From contig NZ_CP011454.1 of the NCBI RefSeq assembly GCF_000695095.2, positions 2,542,001 through 2,606,000 on the forward strand: a stretch of DNA of 64,000 bases, given 5' to 3'. Shown piece by piece: positions 26,308 through 37,300 of the stretch. This DNA comes from Gemmatimonas phototrophica (GTDB taxonomy: Bacteria; Gemmatimonadota; Gemmatimonadetes; Gemmatimonadales; Gemmatimonadaceae). The notes below the pieces were generated by a model, which was not told the origin of the DNA, searched no databases, and saw only the letters and a program-made list of their open reading frames with translations. The translations under genes were made by a program, and so were the position numbers. Numbering within the stretch: the first letter of the stretch is position 1; each line of letters opens with the position of its first letter.

Positions 26308-27953
26308 TTGCCGCCGGGCTTTCCCGACACCTTGAAGGGATCACGAACCGGGTCGGCGGCCGGTGCCAGTTTACGCGACGCTTGTACCATGCGCTCAACT
26401 TCCCGCATGAGATTGGCGTTCTCCAGGACCACACCGTCCTTGATGGTGTGCACAATGCCTTTCGTGCGGAACATCGCGCCGGACTTGTCGAGCGCGAGAT
26501 CGCCGAACGAGTACAGATACTTGAGATTGGCCGCCGGGTTGCCATCGACAATCAGCAGGTCCGCCTTGTAGCCGGGGCGGACCAAGCCGAGGGTGGGTTC
26601 ACCGAGCGTGCGCGCCGAGTTGTAGGTGGCCGACTTGAGGACTTCCAGCGTTTTCATCCCCGTTTCGCGGCCGAGCTGCAATTCGCGAACGGTGGAGAAG
26701 CCTGGCGTCGCCCAGATGTAGTTATCGTCGGTTCCGAAGGCCACGCGCCCACCGCGCTTGTTGAACTCGTAAATCAGGTCTCCCCAGAGACGATAGGCAT
26801 AGGTCCAGTTGTATTCGTCATCGCTGGTCCAGTCATAGTGGTACGCCCCGTGAAATGCGGGGTTGGGCATGTTCCAGTTCCAGAGCGCCTGGTGGGTGTA
26901 TTTCTCCGTCCAGGGGAGCGCTGTGGCGCGGATGACGTCGCGGTTGGCTTCATACACGACCCGTGTGGGCAGCATCGTTACGCCACACTTGAGCAGCGAA
27001 TCCACCACGGCCCCGAGCAGCCGCTCCTTGTTGGCGTAGGTCCACACGCGACCCGCCTCGCGGAAACGCTCGTTCTCGTTGCCGTATTCGTAGTTCCGCG
27101 GGAAGTCCTGCGTGTTGTTGTCGAGCGAGGATTCCGCGTACCCATAGTGGTGTTCGATCATGGTGACACCGGCACAGGCCGCGCGTACCGCCTGCGTGAC
27201 TGCGGTATTGGCCGGCTGCAAATGGAACGACGTAATCATGCCGTTCTCCTTGGCAGCCTTCGCGATGGCCGTCACCAATTCCAGTGACCAGCCCAGCGGA
27301 TCCATGGAAATGACCCGAATGCCATTGGCACCCATGGCCTTCACGACCTGCGGCGCCAGCGCCGGATTGTCGAGCTGCAGGCGCGTAAAGCTGGTACCTG
27401 CCCCGTAGCTCACCAGCGGATACATGCGTGGCGCAATCATCTCGTTGGCGTCGCTGCGTTTGGCCTCGCGCATCCCGTCGGCGTAGCCGCGATCGGCGGC
27501 GTTCACCATGGTGGTCACCCCCATGGCGAGCTTCAGATAATAGACATACTCGATTTCCTGCGGCAGCGTGCGAATGTGTGTATGCAGGTCAATCATCCCG
27601 GGCATGACATACTTGCCGCCGGCGTCAATGATACGATCCCCGGTCATGCGCGGCCGACCGCCGGCGCGCTCGGCGGTAACCGGATCAAAGGCCACCATCT
27701 CGGTGATCATGTTGCCTTCAATGCGGATGTCATAGGGACCCGCCGGCGGCCCGCCATGTCCGGGAATGACCATGGCATTGCGAATGACCAACGACTTGTA
27801 GGGCCCTTCGCCAAGGTCGCCGAACTTCTTCGTGACAATGGCGGGGGCACTCGCGGGCGCGGGCGGTGTGGGGCGCTGTGCTGACAGTGTGGTCGCATAG
27901 GCGGACGCGACCGCGGTATACGCCATGAGTGACGTGACTAACGTGCGAGGCAT
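26304..27953 (-). CDS. Secreted amidohydrolase family protein
   Basis: 549 residues with a signal peptide (ending TTLSAQ). Motifs: MPGMIDLHTHIRT (HxH), GVTMIEHHYGYAESS (His), RVAFGTDDNYIW (Asp) and a C-terminal TYNSARTLGEPTLGLVRPGYK typical of the family. The sequence differs strongly from the amidohydrolase at 23789-25219, so they are not a tandem duplication. The substrate is unknown. It lies 29 bases downstream of the PQQ-type dehydrogenase gene, in the same direction. Confidence 0.88.
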   Translation of the reverse strand: MPRTLVTSLMAYTAVASAYATTLSAQRPTPPAPASAPAIVTKKFGDLGEGPYKSLVIRNAMVIPGHGGPPAGPYDIRIEGNMITEMVAFDPVTAERAGGRPRMTGDRIIDAGGKYVMPGMIDLHTHIRTLPQEIEYVYYLKLAMGVTTMVNAADRGYADGMREAKRSDANEMIAPRMYPLVSYGAGTSFTRLQLDNPALAPQVVKAMGANGIRVISMDPLGWSLELVTAIAKAAKENGMITSFHLQPANTAVTQAVRAACAGVTMIEHHYGYAESSLDNNTQDFPRNYEYGNENERFREAGRVWTYANKERLLGAVVDSLLKCGVTMLPTRVVYEANRDVIRATALPWTEKYTHQALWNWNMPNPAFHGAYHYDWTSDDEYNWTYAYRLWGDLIYEFNKRGGRVAFGTDDNYIWATPGFSTVRELQLGRETGMKTLEVLKSATYNSARTLGEPTLGLVRPGYKADLLIVDGNPAANLKYLYSFGDLALDKSGAMFRTKGIVHTIKDGVVLENANLMREVERMVQASRKLAPAADPVRDPFKVSGKPGGN

Positions 27954-27982
27954 GAGGCGCGGCGATTGAGGGGAGAAGGAGA

Positions 27983-29932
27983 TCAGCGGGTTTTGGGTAA
28001 CGCAAATGCCACCAGTTCACATTCGTTGCCACCACCGGTGGCAATCACCACATACTGCACCCCATCAGCGCCGCGGTAGGTAATGGGGTTGGCGTAGCCG
28101 CGCCCGGCGGGAAGCGTATGCTGCCATAACACGCGTCCATCCCTCGTGTCCAAGGCATAGAGCACGTCGCCCCCGCCGGTCGCAAAGAGTACCCCACCAC
28201 GGGTCACGGTCCCGCCAACGGCTCCCGCGACGCCAAGCGGTGGCAACGGTACGCCTTTCAACAACGGGTGATTGCGAATGCCAGGGGTATCGCCCAACGG
28301 GATCTGCCACTTGCGCGCCCCCGTATTCAGATCGATGGCGGTCATGGTGCCATACGGGGGCTTGATCAACGGCAAGACGTCCGGCGGCGTGTGATCGGCC
28401 TTGCCGGAGTCGGGATCCGCCGTCACGCCCAGTGTACTTCTGGTGAGATCAACGGTGTACGCAAACCCAATGGTATCGTTGGGAACGCCCTTGCGAATGC
28501 GATACAGCGCCGGGTTTTCGGTGGCCTTGACGTACAACGTCTGCGTCTCCGGATCGTACGAGGTACTGCCCCACCCAGCGCCACCAATATTGCCGGGCAT
28601 GACAATGGTCCCCTGCTCCGATGGCGGTGTGAAGATGGGACCGTGCCGGTACTGCTGAAACAGTTGCAGCGCGAGGCGACGCAGCTCCGGCGTAAAGTCA
28701 ATCAGGTCGGCTTCGCTGATGGACTGCCGCGAGAATGGCGCGGGAAGTGTGGGCATGGGCTGCGTGGCCGCAGCGCGTTCGCCGGGCACGTCACTGGCCG
28801 GCACCGGTCGCTCCACAATGGGCCACAGGGGCTGTCCGGTTTCCCGGTCAAAGACATAGACCCACGCGGTTTTGCTTGGCACGGCCACCACGTCGCGGGA
28901 CTTCCCCTGCCACCGAATGGTGGCAAGCACCGGCGGTGCCGGAAGATCGTAGTCCCAGAGCCCGTGGTGCACGATCTGGTAGTGCCACACGCGCCGTCCG
29001 GTGCGCGCATCAAGGGCCACCACACTTTCGGCGAACAGGTTATCACCCTTCCGGTCACCACCGTACCAGTCATTGGTCGGCGTGGAAACCGGCAGGAACA
29101 CCAACCCCCGTTTTTCATCGAGGCTCATGGGCGCCCACACATTCGTGTGCCCCATCACCTTGTAGGCGCCGTCCTCCCACGTGTCCACGCCAAACTCGCC
29201 GGAGTCGGGAATGGTGTGAAAGGTCCACACGCGACGTCCCGTGCGCACATCAAACGCCTGTACGTCGCCGGGCGGATCGTAGGGATAGCGCAGTCGGTCC
29301 CCCACACCATTGCCAACGATGACCACATTGCCATAGACCACCGGTGGCGACGTATTGGTGTAGTGCAGCTGGTTCACCTTTCGACGCAGCGTGGCCGTGA
29401 GATCAATCTCCCCGTTCCTCCCAAACGACGGCACCGGTGTACCGGTGGCCGCGTCGAGCGCAATCAGTCGCCAGCGCGCGTTGATGAACACCACGCGCCG
29501 CTGTCCGGGGACACTCCATGTAGCCACTCCACGGTGTACAAAACCGGTGCCGTTGGATGGTTGACCGGCACGCCACACTTCGGGGTCATAGCGCCACAGC
29601 TCGCGCCCGCTGCGGGCATCCAACGCCGCCACCGCCGCATAGGGCGTAGAGACAAACATGGTGTCGTTGATGACCACCGGTGAATTCTGAAAGAGCCCGG
29701 GACGCGCAGACTTCTGCCCTGCCCCCTCCGCAATGCTTCGTTCACCCGTGCGCCAGCGCCACGCGATCTGCAGCTGCGCCACGTTGGTGCGCGAGATATC
29801 GCTCAGGGTCGAAAAGCGCATGGCGCCGGCGTCCCCACTGGGGTGTGGCCAATCGACGCCCTGGGCCACGGTTGCCCGCGTCGCCGTAGCACTGAGCAGC
29901 ACCACCACCGCACCCTTCCACAGCTGTTGCAT
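27983..29932 (-). CDS. PQQ-binding propeller dehydrogenase (quinoprotein, glucose dehydrogenase-like)
   Basis: 649 residues with a signal peptide (ATATRATVAQ). The rest is an eight-bladed propeller with repeated tryptophan-docking blades (RELWRYDPEV, GRRVWTFHTIPDSGEFGVD, GRRVWHYQIVHHGLWDYDLP, GRVLWQHTLPAGRGYANP). The segments PPGDVQAFDVRTG and HHGLWDYDLPAPP are characteristic of the soluble PQQ-dependent dehydrogenases related to membrane glucose dehydrogenase. It should oxidise a sugar or alcohol in the periplasm, with electrons going to a cytochrome c or quinone. No vicinal Cys pair or fused cytochrome domain was noticed. No pqq biosynthesis genes are in this window. Its start touches the stop of the upstream GH97 gene (29932). 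Confidence 0.88.
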   Translation of the reverse strand: MQQLWKGAVVVLLSATATRATVAQGVDWPHPSGDAGAMRFSTLSDISRTNVAQLQIAWRWRTGERSIAEGAGQKSARPGLFQNSPVVINDTMFVSTPYAAVAALDARSGRELWRYDPEVWRAGQPSNGTGFVHRGVATWSVPGQRRVVFINARWRLIALDAATGTPVPSFGRNGEIDLTATLRRKVNQLHYTNTSPPVVYGNVVIVGNGVGDRLRYPYDPPGDVQAFDVRTGRRVWTFHTIPDSGEFGVDTWEDGAYKVMGHTNVWAPMSLDEKRGLVFLPVSTPTNDWYGGDRKGDNLFAESVVALDARTGRRVWHYQIVHHGLWDYDLPAPPVLATIRWQGKSRDVVAVPSKTAWVYVFDRETGQPLWPIVERPVPASDVPGERAAATQPMPTLPAPFSRQSISEADLIDFTPELRRLALQLFQQYRHGPIFTPPSEQGTIVMPGNIGGAGWGSTSYDPETQTLYVKATENPALYRIRKGVPNDTIGFAYTVDLTRSTLGVTADPDSGKADHTPPDVLPLIKPPYGTMTAIDLNTGARKWQIPLGDTPGIRNHPLLKGVPLPPLGVAGAVGGTVTRGGVLFATGGGDVLYALDTRDGRVLWQHTLPAGRGYANPITYRGADGVQYVVIATGGGNECELVAFALPKTR

Positions 29933-31965
29933 CAGCGCTCCTTTCGAAGGCGAATGGCCTGGCCACCACCCGGTGCCATGGCAATTCGCAGCACGGTACC
30001 TGCCTGCACAAAACCCGACGAAATCGTCACCGGCTGCGGATTGTTCAACCAGTGTGCCCCCGGACCGTCAGCGTAGACCTCGGCCGTATAGCGTGCCCCA
30101 GCCGGCAGAAAGTCCAGCGGGACGTCAAAGGCCCGCGCTTCTTCGTCGGTGATGGCCCCAATGAACCAATCGCCGTTCGCGGCTTCACGCGCCACCGTCA
30201 CATAATCACCAATGCGGCCGTTCAGCACGCGCGTTTGTTCCCAATCCACGGCAACATCACGCACGAACTGCAACGCCGGCTGGTTGGTGTAACTCTCCAC
30301 GACGTCGGCCAGCATCTGTACCGGTGAATACAGCACCACATACAGCGCCAACTGCTTGGCCAGGGTGGTTCGCACCCGTGGCTGGTCAGGGCGGCGCTCG
30401 GCACCGGACGATCCCTTCAACCGCAGGTCGAACACGCCAGGCGTGTAATCCATTGGACCTGCCAGCAGTCGGGTGAAGAACAGGATGGTTTCGTGCTCAG
30501 GCGGGTTGCCACCATCGGGCCCCCCGGCGTTGTACTCGCCACCCCGAGCGCCCTCGCGACTGAGCATGTTGGGCCACGTGCGGCGTTCACCCGTATCCAT
30601 AATGGGCTCATGCGCATTGACCGAGAGACCGTACTTCGCCGCCGTCTCAATCACTTTGCGATGATGGCGCACCATGTATTGCCCGGTGTGGGCGTGTCCT
30701 TCGGCGGTACGATCGTTTACATAGCCGGTCTTGACCGATGTAACACCGAGTGACTTGTACAGGGCAAAGGCGCTGTCGAGTTGCCGCTCATAGTTGCCAA
30801 CGCCCATGGCCGTTTCGTTGTGCATGACGAGCGTCACACCACGTTCCTTGGCATAGCGGGCCACGGCTGTCAGATCATAGTCTGGATACGCCCGGGTAAA
30901 CGAGAACCCTTTTCCGTAACTGCCAATCCAGTCACCGTTCCACCCTACGTTCCACCCTTCCACGAGTGTGCCGCGCAGGCCGTTGGCGGCGGCAAAATCG
31001 ATGTAGCGCTTGGCGTTTTCCGTGGTGGCCCCGTGCTTCTGCCCCGATGGCCAGGTGTACATACCGGCGTGCATGCCCCACCAGATCCCATTGTACTTCA
31101 TGGGTTCAATCCAGCGGGTGTCGGCAACACGACTCGGCTCATTGAGATTGAGTCCGAGGACTGATGGCACCAGATCGGTCGCCGTTGCGGCAATCTGAAT
31201 GGTGCGCCATGGCGTGACGAATGGGGTGCGCCCACGCACCTTCACGCCATCGGCCCACGGCGACAACGCCGGCCGCAACGTGCGTTCACCGACCCGCGCG
31301 AGATCCATGGCCGCATAGTCCACCAAGGCCGCCTCATGGAGGACCACGACCGGCCCACCCTGCATTTCCAAGGTCAGCGGCGTGCGGACGGAATCAAGCA
31401 TGCTCAACGGCGATGAGGCATACAGAAACTCATACCGATCCATCGCCGGACGGTTCGCTGGAATCCACCACGTCTTCGGATTGTCGGCGAATACGAATTC
31501 GCTGAGTTCCTCGCTGATGGCAAACGCACCGAGATTCGGCTGGCACGGCAGTTCATAGCGAAAGGCCACCCCGTCATTGAACGCCCGGAAGATCACCACA
31601 AACTCACGGCGCAGTCCGTTCCGTTCACCAACTCTTACGCGCAACTCGCCATGCGCGTCGCGTACGGTTCGCACCTCGCCCCACGGTTGCCGCCAACTGG
31701 TATCGCGCTCGGCACGCGCACTATCCAGCAGGCGCAATCCGCGCTGCAAGCGCGGCGCGCCGCGAAACGCAAATCCCAGTGACGACGGTAGCAACACGGC
31801 CCGATCCCTGTGGCTGACGGCATATGTCAGTTGGCCGCCATCGAGGGCCACCGTTATGACATTGCGGCCATCGGGGGAGGCCAGGCGCATGGACTGCGCC
31901 GGCAGCGGGTGAACCGGGAGCACCGCCAGCAGCGCGGCACACAGAACGGAACCATGAAAATGCAT
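29932..31965 (-). CDS. Glycoside hydrolase family 97 (SusB-like)
   Basis: 677 residues from the ATG at 31965, just before the signal peptide (CAALLAVLPVHPLPAQ). The GH97 layout is present: an N-terminal beta-supersandwich (SPDGRNVITVALDGGQLTY ... FRAFNDGVAFRYEL), a TIM barrel with GTLVEGWNVGWNGDW and the HNETA active-site segment, and a C-terminal domain (AYADGPGAHW-like tail). GH97 enzymes cleave alpha-glucosides or alpha-galactosides with calcium. It is translationally coupled to the PQQ dehydrogenase (the stop and start meet at 29932), so released sugar could be the dehydrogenase substrate, which is inference. The in-frame extension to 32175 has no signal-like sequence. Confidence 0.92.
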   Translation of the reverse strand: MHFHGSVLCAALLAVLPVHPLPAQSMRLASPDGRNVITVALDGGQLTYAVSHRDRAVLLPSSLGFAFRGAPRLQRGLRLLDSARAERDTSWRQPWGEVRTVRDAHGELRVRVGERNGLRREFVVIFRAFNDGVAFRYELPCQPNLGAFAISEELSEFVFADNPKTWWIPANRPAMDRYEFLYASSPLSMLDSVRTPLTLEMQGGPVVVLHEAALVDYAAMDLARVGERTLRPALSPWADGVKVRGRTPFVTPWRTIQIAATATDLVPSVLGLNLNEPSRVADTRWIEPMKYNGIWWGMHAGMYTWPSGQKHGATTENAKRYIDFAAANGLRGTLVEGWNVGWNGDWIGSYGKGFSFTRAYPDYDLTAVARYAKERGVTLVMHNETAMGVGNYERQLDSAFALYKSLGVTSVKTGYVNDRTAEGHAHTGQYMVRHHRKVIETAAKYGLSVNAHEPIMDTGERRTWPNMLSREGARGGEYNAGGPDGGNPPEHETILFFTRLLAGPMDYTPGVFDLRLKGSSGAERRPDQPRVRTTLAKQLALYVVLYSPVQMLADVVESYTNQPALQFVRDVAVDWEQTRVLNGRIGDYVTVAREAANGDWFIGAITDEEARAFDVPLDFLPAGARYTAEVYADGPGAHWLNNPQPVTISSGFVQAGTVLRIAMAPGGGQAIRLRKER

Positions 31966-32086
31966 GAATGCAGCGGAGGAGATGCGGTGGCAGTTCGGCG
32001 TCCGTCCACAGTGCGGTTCAGCGACGCTCGTAGTAGCATACGGTGGAGTATCCTCGTCCGCTTGCCTTTGCCGAGTCTCCCCCATC

Positions 32087-33748
32087 ATGCCTGTGCAGTA
32101 CGACGCCGACATTATTGTAGCCGGAGCAGGACTGGCTGGCCTGGTTGCCGCAACGGAGGCGGCAGACGCCGGCAAACGTGTCCTGCTGCTGGATCAGGAA
32201 GGGGAGCAAAACCTTGGTGGTCAGGCGTTCTGGTCGCTGGGCGGCCTGTTCTTTATCGATTCGCCGGAACAGCGCCGCCTCGGGATTCGCGATTCTCACG
32301 CGCTGGCGACCCGCGACTGGATGACCACCGCCGGCTTCGACCGGTCAGAGGACCACTGGCCACGACAGTGGGCCGCCGCGTATCTCGAGTTTGCGGCAGG
32401 GGAGAAGCGTAGCTGGCTGCATGCCCAGGGGATGCGCTGGTTCCCCATTGTCGGATGGGCCGAGCGTGGCGGAGGTGGCGCCGGTGGTTCGGGAAACAGT
32501 GTGCCGCGCTTCCACCTTACGTGGGGCACCGGCCCAGGAGTGCTGGCTCCCTTTGAGCGCCGCCTGCGCGTGCATATCGCCAACGGGCGCATCACGGCCC
32601 TCTATCGGCATCGAATCACCGGCCTGCAGGTCACCAACGGGATTGTCCACGGCGTGGTCGGCGAGGTGCTTGAACCGACGGTCGTTGAACGGGGGCAGGA
32701 GAGCTCGCGCGTGATTGCGAACGCGTTCTCACTCCATGCGCAGGCGGTGGTGATCACGTCGGGCGGCATTGGCGGCAATCACGACCTGGTTCGGCGCTTC
32801 TGGCCCGTTGACCGACTGGGGACGCCACCGGCGTTCATGGTCTCCGGAGTCCCGCGTCACGTGGATGGCGCTCTGCAGCAGGTGGTGGCGCAAGCCGGGG
32901 CGCAGCTCATCAACCCCGACCGGATGTGGCACTACACGGAAGGACTGCGGAACTGGAATCCCATCTGGCCCAACCATGGGATTCGCATCCTCCCGGGCCC
33001 GAGCAGTCTGTGGCTTGCGCCCAATGGCGAACGGTTGCCCTTCCCCAATGTCCCAGGGGTGGACAGTCTCGGCACGCTGCAACACATCACGACCCATGGG
33101 TATCCCTACACCTGGTTTCTCCTCAACCGGGCCATCATCAAACGGGAGTTTGCGCTCTCGGGGAGCGAGCAGAATCCAGATCTGACCGGCAAGGATATCG
33201 GGCTGGTGCTGAAGCGGCTCGGAAAAGGAGTGCAAGCTCCGGTGCAGGCGTTCATGGAGCACGGGGAAGACTTTGTGGTACGCGACACCCTGCCCGCGCT
33301 GGTCGAGGCGATGAATGCGATGCCCGGCGTCCTACCAGTGGACGGTGCCATCGTGGAGCGCGAAGTGCGGGACCGCGATGCCCAACTCACGCAACAGGGC
33401 GGGAAAGATCCCCAGCTCGCGCTGATTCACAATGCCCGCCGCTACTTCAGCGAACGCGTCATGCGAATCGCCTCGCCAGCGCCGTTGCTGGCCGCAAGGA
33501 ACGGTCCGCTCATTGCCGTCAAGTTGAACATCCTGACGAGAAAATCGCTTGGCGGTCTGGCCACCGATCTGCATGCGCGCGTCCTCGGGGCCGGCGATAC
33601 GCCAATGCCGGGACTCTATGCGGCGGGAGAAGTGGCCGGCTTTGGAGGCGGCGGCGTGCATGGGTACCGCGCCCTGGAAGGGACGTTTCTGGGCGGCTGC
33701 CTGTTCAGTGGTCGCACCGCCGGGCGTGCGGCGGCTCGTGACTGCTGA
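32087..33748 (+). CDS. FAD-binding dehydrogenase (KstD/fumarate-reductase flavoprotein type)
   Basis: 553 residues from the ATG at 32087. The FAD Rossmann motif is ADIIVAGAGLAGLVAATEAA with LLLDQEGEQNLGGQAFWSLGG. A second FAD-contact region at the C-terminus, YAAGEVAGFGGGGVHGYRAL, gives the fold of the flavoprotein dehydrogenases related to 3-ketosteroid dehydrogenase and fumarate reductase. No signal peptide is seen, so a cytoplasmic enzyme is likely. The substrate is unknown. The gene ends at 33748, touching the stop of the convergent tspO gene. Confidence 0.9.
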   Translation: MPVQYDADIIVAGAGLAGLVAATEAADAGKRVLLLDQEGEQNLGGQAFWSLGGLFFIDSPEQRRLGIRDSHALATRDWMTTAGFDRSEDHWPRQWAAAYLEFAAGEKRSWLHAQGMRWFPIVGWAERGGGGAGGSGNSVPRFHLTWGTGPGVLAPFERRLRVHIANGRITALYRHRITGLQVTNGIVHGVVGEVLEPTVVERGQESSRVIANAFSLHAQAVVITSGGIGGNHDLVRRFWPVDRLGTPPAFMVSGVPRHVDGALQQVVAQAGAQLINPDRMWHYTEGLRNWNPIWPNHGIRILPGPSSLWLAPNGERLPFPNVPGVDSLGTLQHITTHGYPYTWFLLNRAIIKREFALSGSEQNPDLTGKDIGLVLKRLGKGVQAPVQAFMEHGEDFVVRDTLPALVEAMNAMPGVLPVDGAIVEREVRDRDAQLTQQGGKDPQLALIHNARRYFSERVMRIASPAPLLAARNGPLIAVKLNILTRKSLGGLATDLHARVLGAGDTPMPGLYAAGEVAGFGGGGVHGYRALEGTFLGGCLFSGRTAGRAAARDC

Positions 33749-34252
33749 CTAGAGCAGCGCGGGGTTGCGTTGCCACACGGAGATGGTCAACGCACTCGCA
33801 AATGAAACCCAGACCAAATAGGGGAGCAGGAGCCCGGCCGCAATCGTGTCACGGCGGCGGAAGAGCACGGCCGTGACCGCAATTGCCGCCCAGAGTACCA
33901 GCACTTCAACTGTCGCCCACGGACCATCACGCCACACGAAGAAGAGCCAGGTCCACAGCGCGTTCAACGCCAGCTGCACCACATACCACCCCAGCGGCGC
34001 ACGCGCCGCCCGCAACCCATTGGCGCGCCAGACGCGCCAGGCGGCAACGGCCATGAGCAGGTACAGGACACTCCAGACCGGCCCAAACAACCAGGCCGGC
34101 GGCGCCCAAGCGGGTTTATCAAGCAGTGCATAAAACTCTGCCGACGTACGCGAAGCGAACGCCGCACTGAACGCCGCCACCGTGGTGACCAGCAGACACA
34201 CCGCAAGAGCCAGCCAGCCGACGCGAGGACGTACAAGGGTGTGAGAAGCCAT
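33749..34252 (-). CDS. tspO: TspO/MBR-family membrane protein
   Basis: 167 residues with five transmembrane helices, the TspO fold. Signatures: DKPAWAPPAWLFGPVWSVLY (the family's WxPPxxxFxxVW type motif) and QLALNALWTWLFFVWR. TspO binds porphyrins, cholesterol-like ligands and, in bacteria, affects tetrapyrrole and stress metabolism. It stands alone, convergent with the FAD dehydrogenase and divergent from the large sensor kinase. No photosynthesis genes are in the window. Confidence 0.93.
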   Translation of the reverse strand: MASHTLVRPRVGWLALAVCLLVTTVAAFSAAFASRTSAEFYALLDKPAWAPPAWLFGPVWSVLYLLMAVAAWRVWRANGLRAARAPLGWYVVQLALNALWTWLFFVWRDGPWATVEVLVLWAAIAVTAVLFRRRDTIAAGLLLPYLVWVSFASALTISVWQRNPALL

Positions 34253-34317
34253 AGCGTAACCTTGCTGTGCATGGAGTGAAGAGGAAGGGCCACCGTCGTG
34301 TGGTGCGCAACTATTTG

Positions 34318-37300
34318 ATGTCTCGCACCTGCCGCGTTCATATTCCTACGGTGCGCCTCCTTCTGCAGCTCCTGAGCCGCTGTGCCCGTCGATTCGCTGG
34401 CGCGGCGCTGCCCATGTCCATGCTTGTGCCTGCAGCGAACCTGGCGCAGGCGCAGCCCGTGGCCGAAGCAATGGCGCGGGCGCCAGAGTATGTCCGCGAA
34501 GTCATTGACCCGGACCTCGGGCTCCCCGACACCTACATTGCCACTGTCGCGCAGACCCCCGATGGCTATCTGTGGCTGGGGACGCGGCGTGGTCTCGTGC
34601 GTTTTGATGGGTTGAACACCACGCTATTCGACCCGCGAAATACTCCTGCGTTACCCGCGTCCACCATCAATGCGCTCAGCGTCGACAGGACCGGGGCCCT
34701 CTGGATCTCCACCGACCGGGGGCTTGCCGTACGTGAGGGCTCGACCTTCCGACGCATTGCCGCCGACCAAATTCCTGCGGGCACCACCTGGGAGGTGGTG
34801 CGCGATCGGCGTGGGCGGGTATGGGTGTCCGGGAGTTTCGGGGTTCGCGTGGGGGATGGGACCCGCTTTACCGCGGTTCCAGGGTTCAACGAACACATTT
34901 ATTCGCTCATTGAAGACCAGCGTGGACGAATCTGGATGGGAGGCCGAAAGGTGCTCGCGTCCTATGTGGAAGGGGAGACGGAGCCCGTTCGGTGGGCGCC
35001 GTCCAATCAGCTTCGCGTGTACGATATGGCGCTGGCCCCGGACGGGTCACTCTGGGTGGGAGTCCGCGAAGGGGCGCAGCAGCTCGACATCAGCGACCCG
35101 GCGCGCATCACCCTGAAAACCACGGTCAGTACGGCCAACGCCGGAGCGCTCGCACAAGTCTGGTCGATGACCATCGGCCCGAATGGCGCGCTGTGGCTGG
35201 GCACCGATACACGAGGCGTTCTTCGTTGGGACGGTGAGCAACTGCGTCCCGTCGATGCGGGCGAACGTAAAACCATCGATCCCGTCTGGTGGCTCACCCG
35301 GGACCTTCGCGGGAACGTGTGGGCCGGAACCGCGGGGGGGCTGGCTCGCTACCGGAGCTCCGCGTTTCGAACGGTAACGGCGGGGCTTTCCGCTACGAGT
35401 ACATGGTCTGTTCGCGGCGATGTGAATGGCACGCCGTGGGCGTCTACGGAAGACGGGCAGGTCTCGTGGTTCGATGGGGCTCGCTGGCGACCCGTCTTCA
35501 GCGGCACCATCAATTTGGCCGCGCCCGTACTGTGGCCAACTCCCGACGGCGCCATGCTGGCCAGCGATTCGGAAGGACGCCTGCTGCGACTTACCAAGTC
35601 AGGGGTGACCGACATCAGTGCGCGCGTGGGCTTTCCGGAGGGGACCCTGCTCTCGGTGTTTCAGGACCGCGATGGGGCCATCATTGGCACGACCAGCGTG
35701 GGGCTGTTGCGGTCATCCGAAGGACGTGTCGATTCGCTCTATCGTCGCGCGGGATTGGCGGCCCGTGATGAGGCGCGGGTCATCATGCGTGACACGTCCG
35801 GACGACTGTTGATTGGCGGACGGGGACTCACCATCATCGATGATGTTGCTGTGCAGCGCATCGGGCACCGTGAAGGCCTCAGCGATACGGCCGTGTTGGC
35901 GCTACACAGCACGCCACACGCGTTGTGGATCGCCACCGCCGATTCCGGCCTGTTCGTCATGCGTGGGTCACGCGTGGTATCGCTGTCCCGTGCCAACGTA
36001 CGCCTGGGCCGCGGCATCAATGGCATCATGGACGATGCGTCTGGTTATCTCTGGCTCACCACCCGCAGTGGGCTCATGCGTGCGGCGGTCGCCGAGCTGT
36101 TGCGAGCCAGTGAGGATACCACCCGATCCGTGGCTGTGCGGCAGTTCGATCGCTCCGACGGATTGCCTACGACGGATTTCAACAGTGACTACCAGAACCA
36201 GCTGTTCCGCGACAACAGTGGGCGCATCTGGCTCCCCACGTACGCCGGTCCGGTGCTGCTCACCCCCACCGCCGTCGTCGCCGATACTGTACCGCCGCAG
36301 GCGCACATTGAATCGGTACAGGTTGATGGAGTCCTGCAGCCTTTGGGTGCAGCGATCCGTCTGTCCGGGCACCCGGATCGTGTCGAGGTCACCTTTTCGG
36401 CCACCAATGCGCTGGTGCCAAGGCGCGTGCGTGCCGAGTTCCGCATTCTCGGCGTGGACAGCAGCTGGGTTGATGCCGGGCGACGCCGCACGTTGTCTTT
36501 CGGTCCGCTGGCGGGTGGACGCTATCGCGTGGAGATCCGTGTGGCAGGGGAAGATGGCGAGTGGCATCCCCGTGTTGCCTCCATCGACATCGAGGTGCCG
36601 CGAACGCTCACCGAACACGGCTGGTTCTTTCCGGCACTGACGGCAGTCGCGGGACTGCTGGTGTTTCTCTTCACCCGCATACGCTTGGCCACGGCGCGTG
36701 CTCGCGAGCGTGAGCTTTCAAATCTCGTGGCGGAACGTACTGCCGACCTCGAAGCCTCCCGCGCTGGGCTGGAGGTCAGAGTTGCCGAGCGTACCGAAGC
36801 CCTCAGCCGTGAGCTCGCGGAACGCTACAAGCTGGAACAGCGTCTGGAGAGCTCACGGCGGATGGCCAGCCTGGGACGTCTGGCGGGTGGTGTCTCTCAC
36901 GAAATCAACAACGCGTTGGCCACGGTACTCGGATTTGCGCAACTCGCCCAGATGGCCTCGCGCAACGACGAGCGTGTGCACGCGGATCTCGGCGAAGTGG
37001 TCCGAGCCGGACGCCGCGCGGCCAACATCACCCATCAATTGCTGGCCTTCGCCCGTCAGCATCATTCGGCCTTGCTCCCCACGTCCCTCGAGACGGTCGT
37101 GCACGACAACCTGCGCAGCTTGCAGCAGTTGTGCGCACCCATTGCCGTAGATGTCACCGCGCAACCGTCGCTCCCGCTGGTGAACGCCGATGTGGGACAG
37201 ATAGAGCAACTGCTGGTCAATCTCGTCAAGAATGCGCGGGATGCCGGCACACGCGATGGGCACATTCGCGTGAGCCTCACACGTCACACGCTCGACACCG

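Noticed and set aside
28268-29683. A 471-codon plus-strand frame
   Set aside because: It is antisense to the PQQ dehydrogenase, which has clear propeller motifs on the minus strand.
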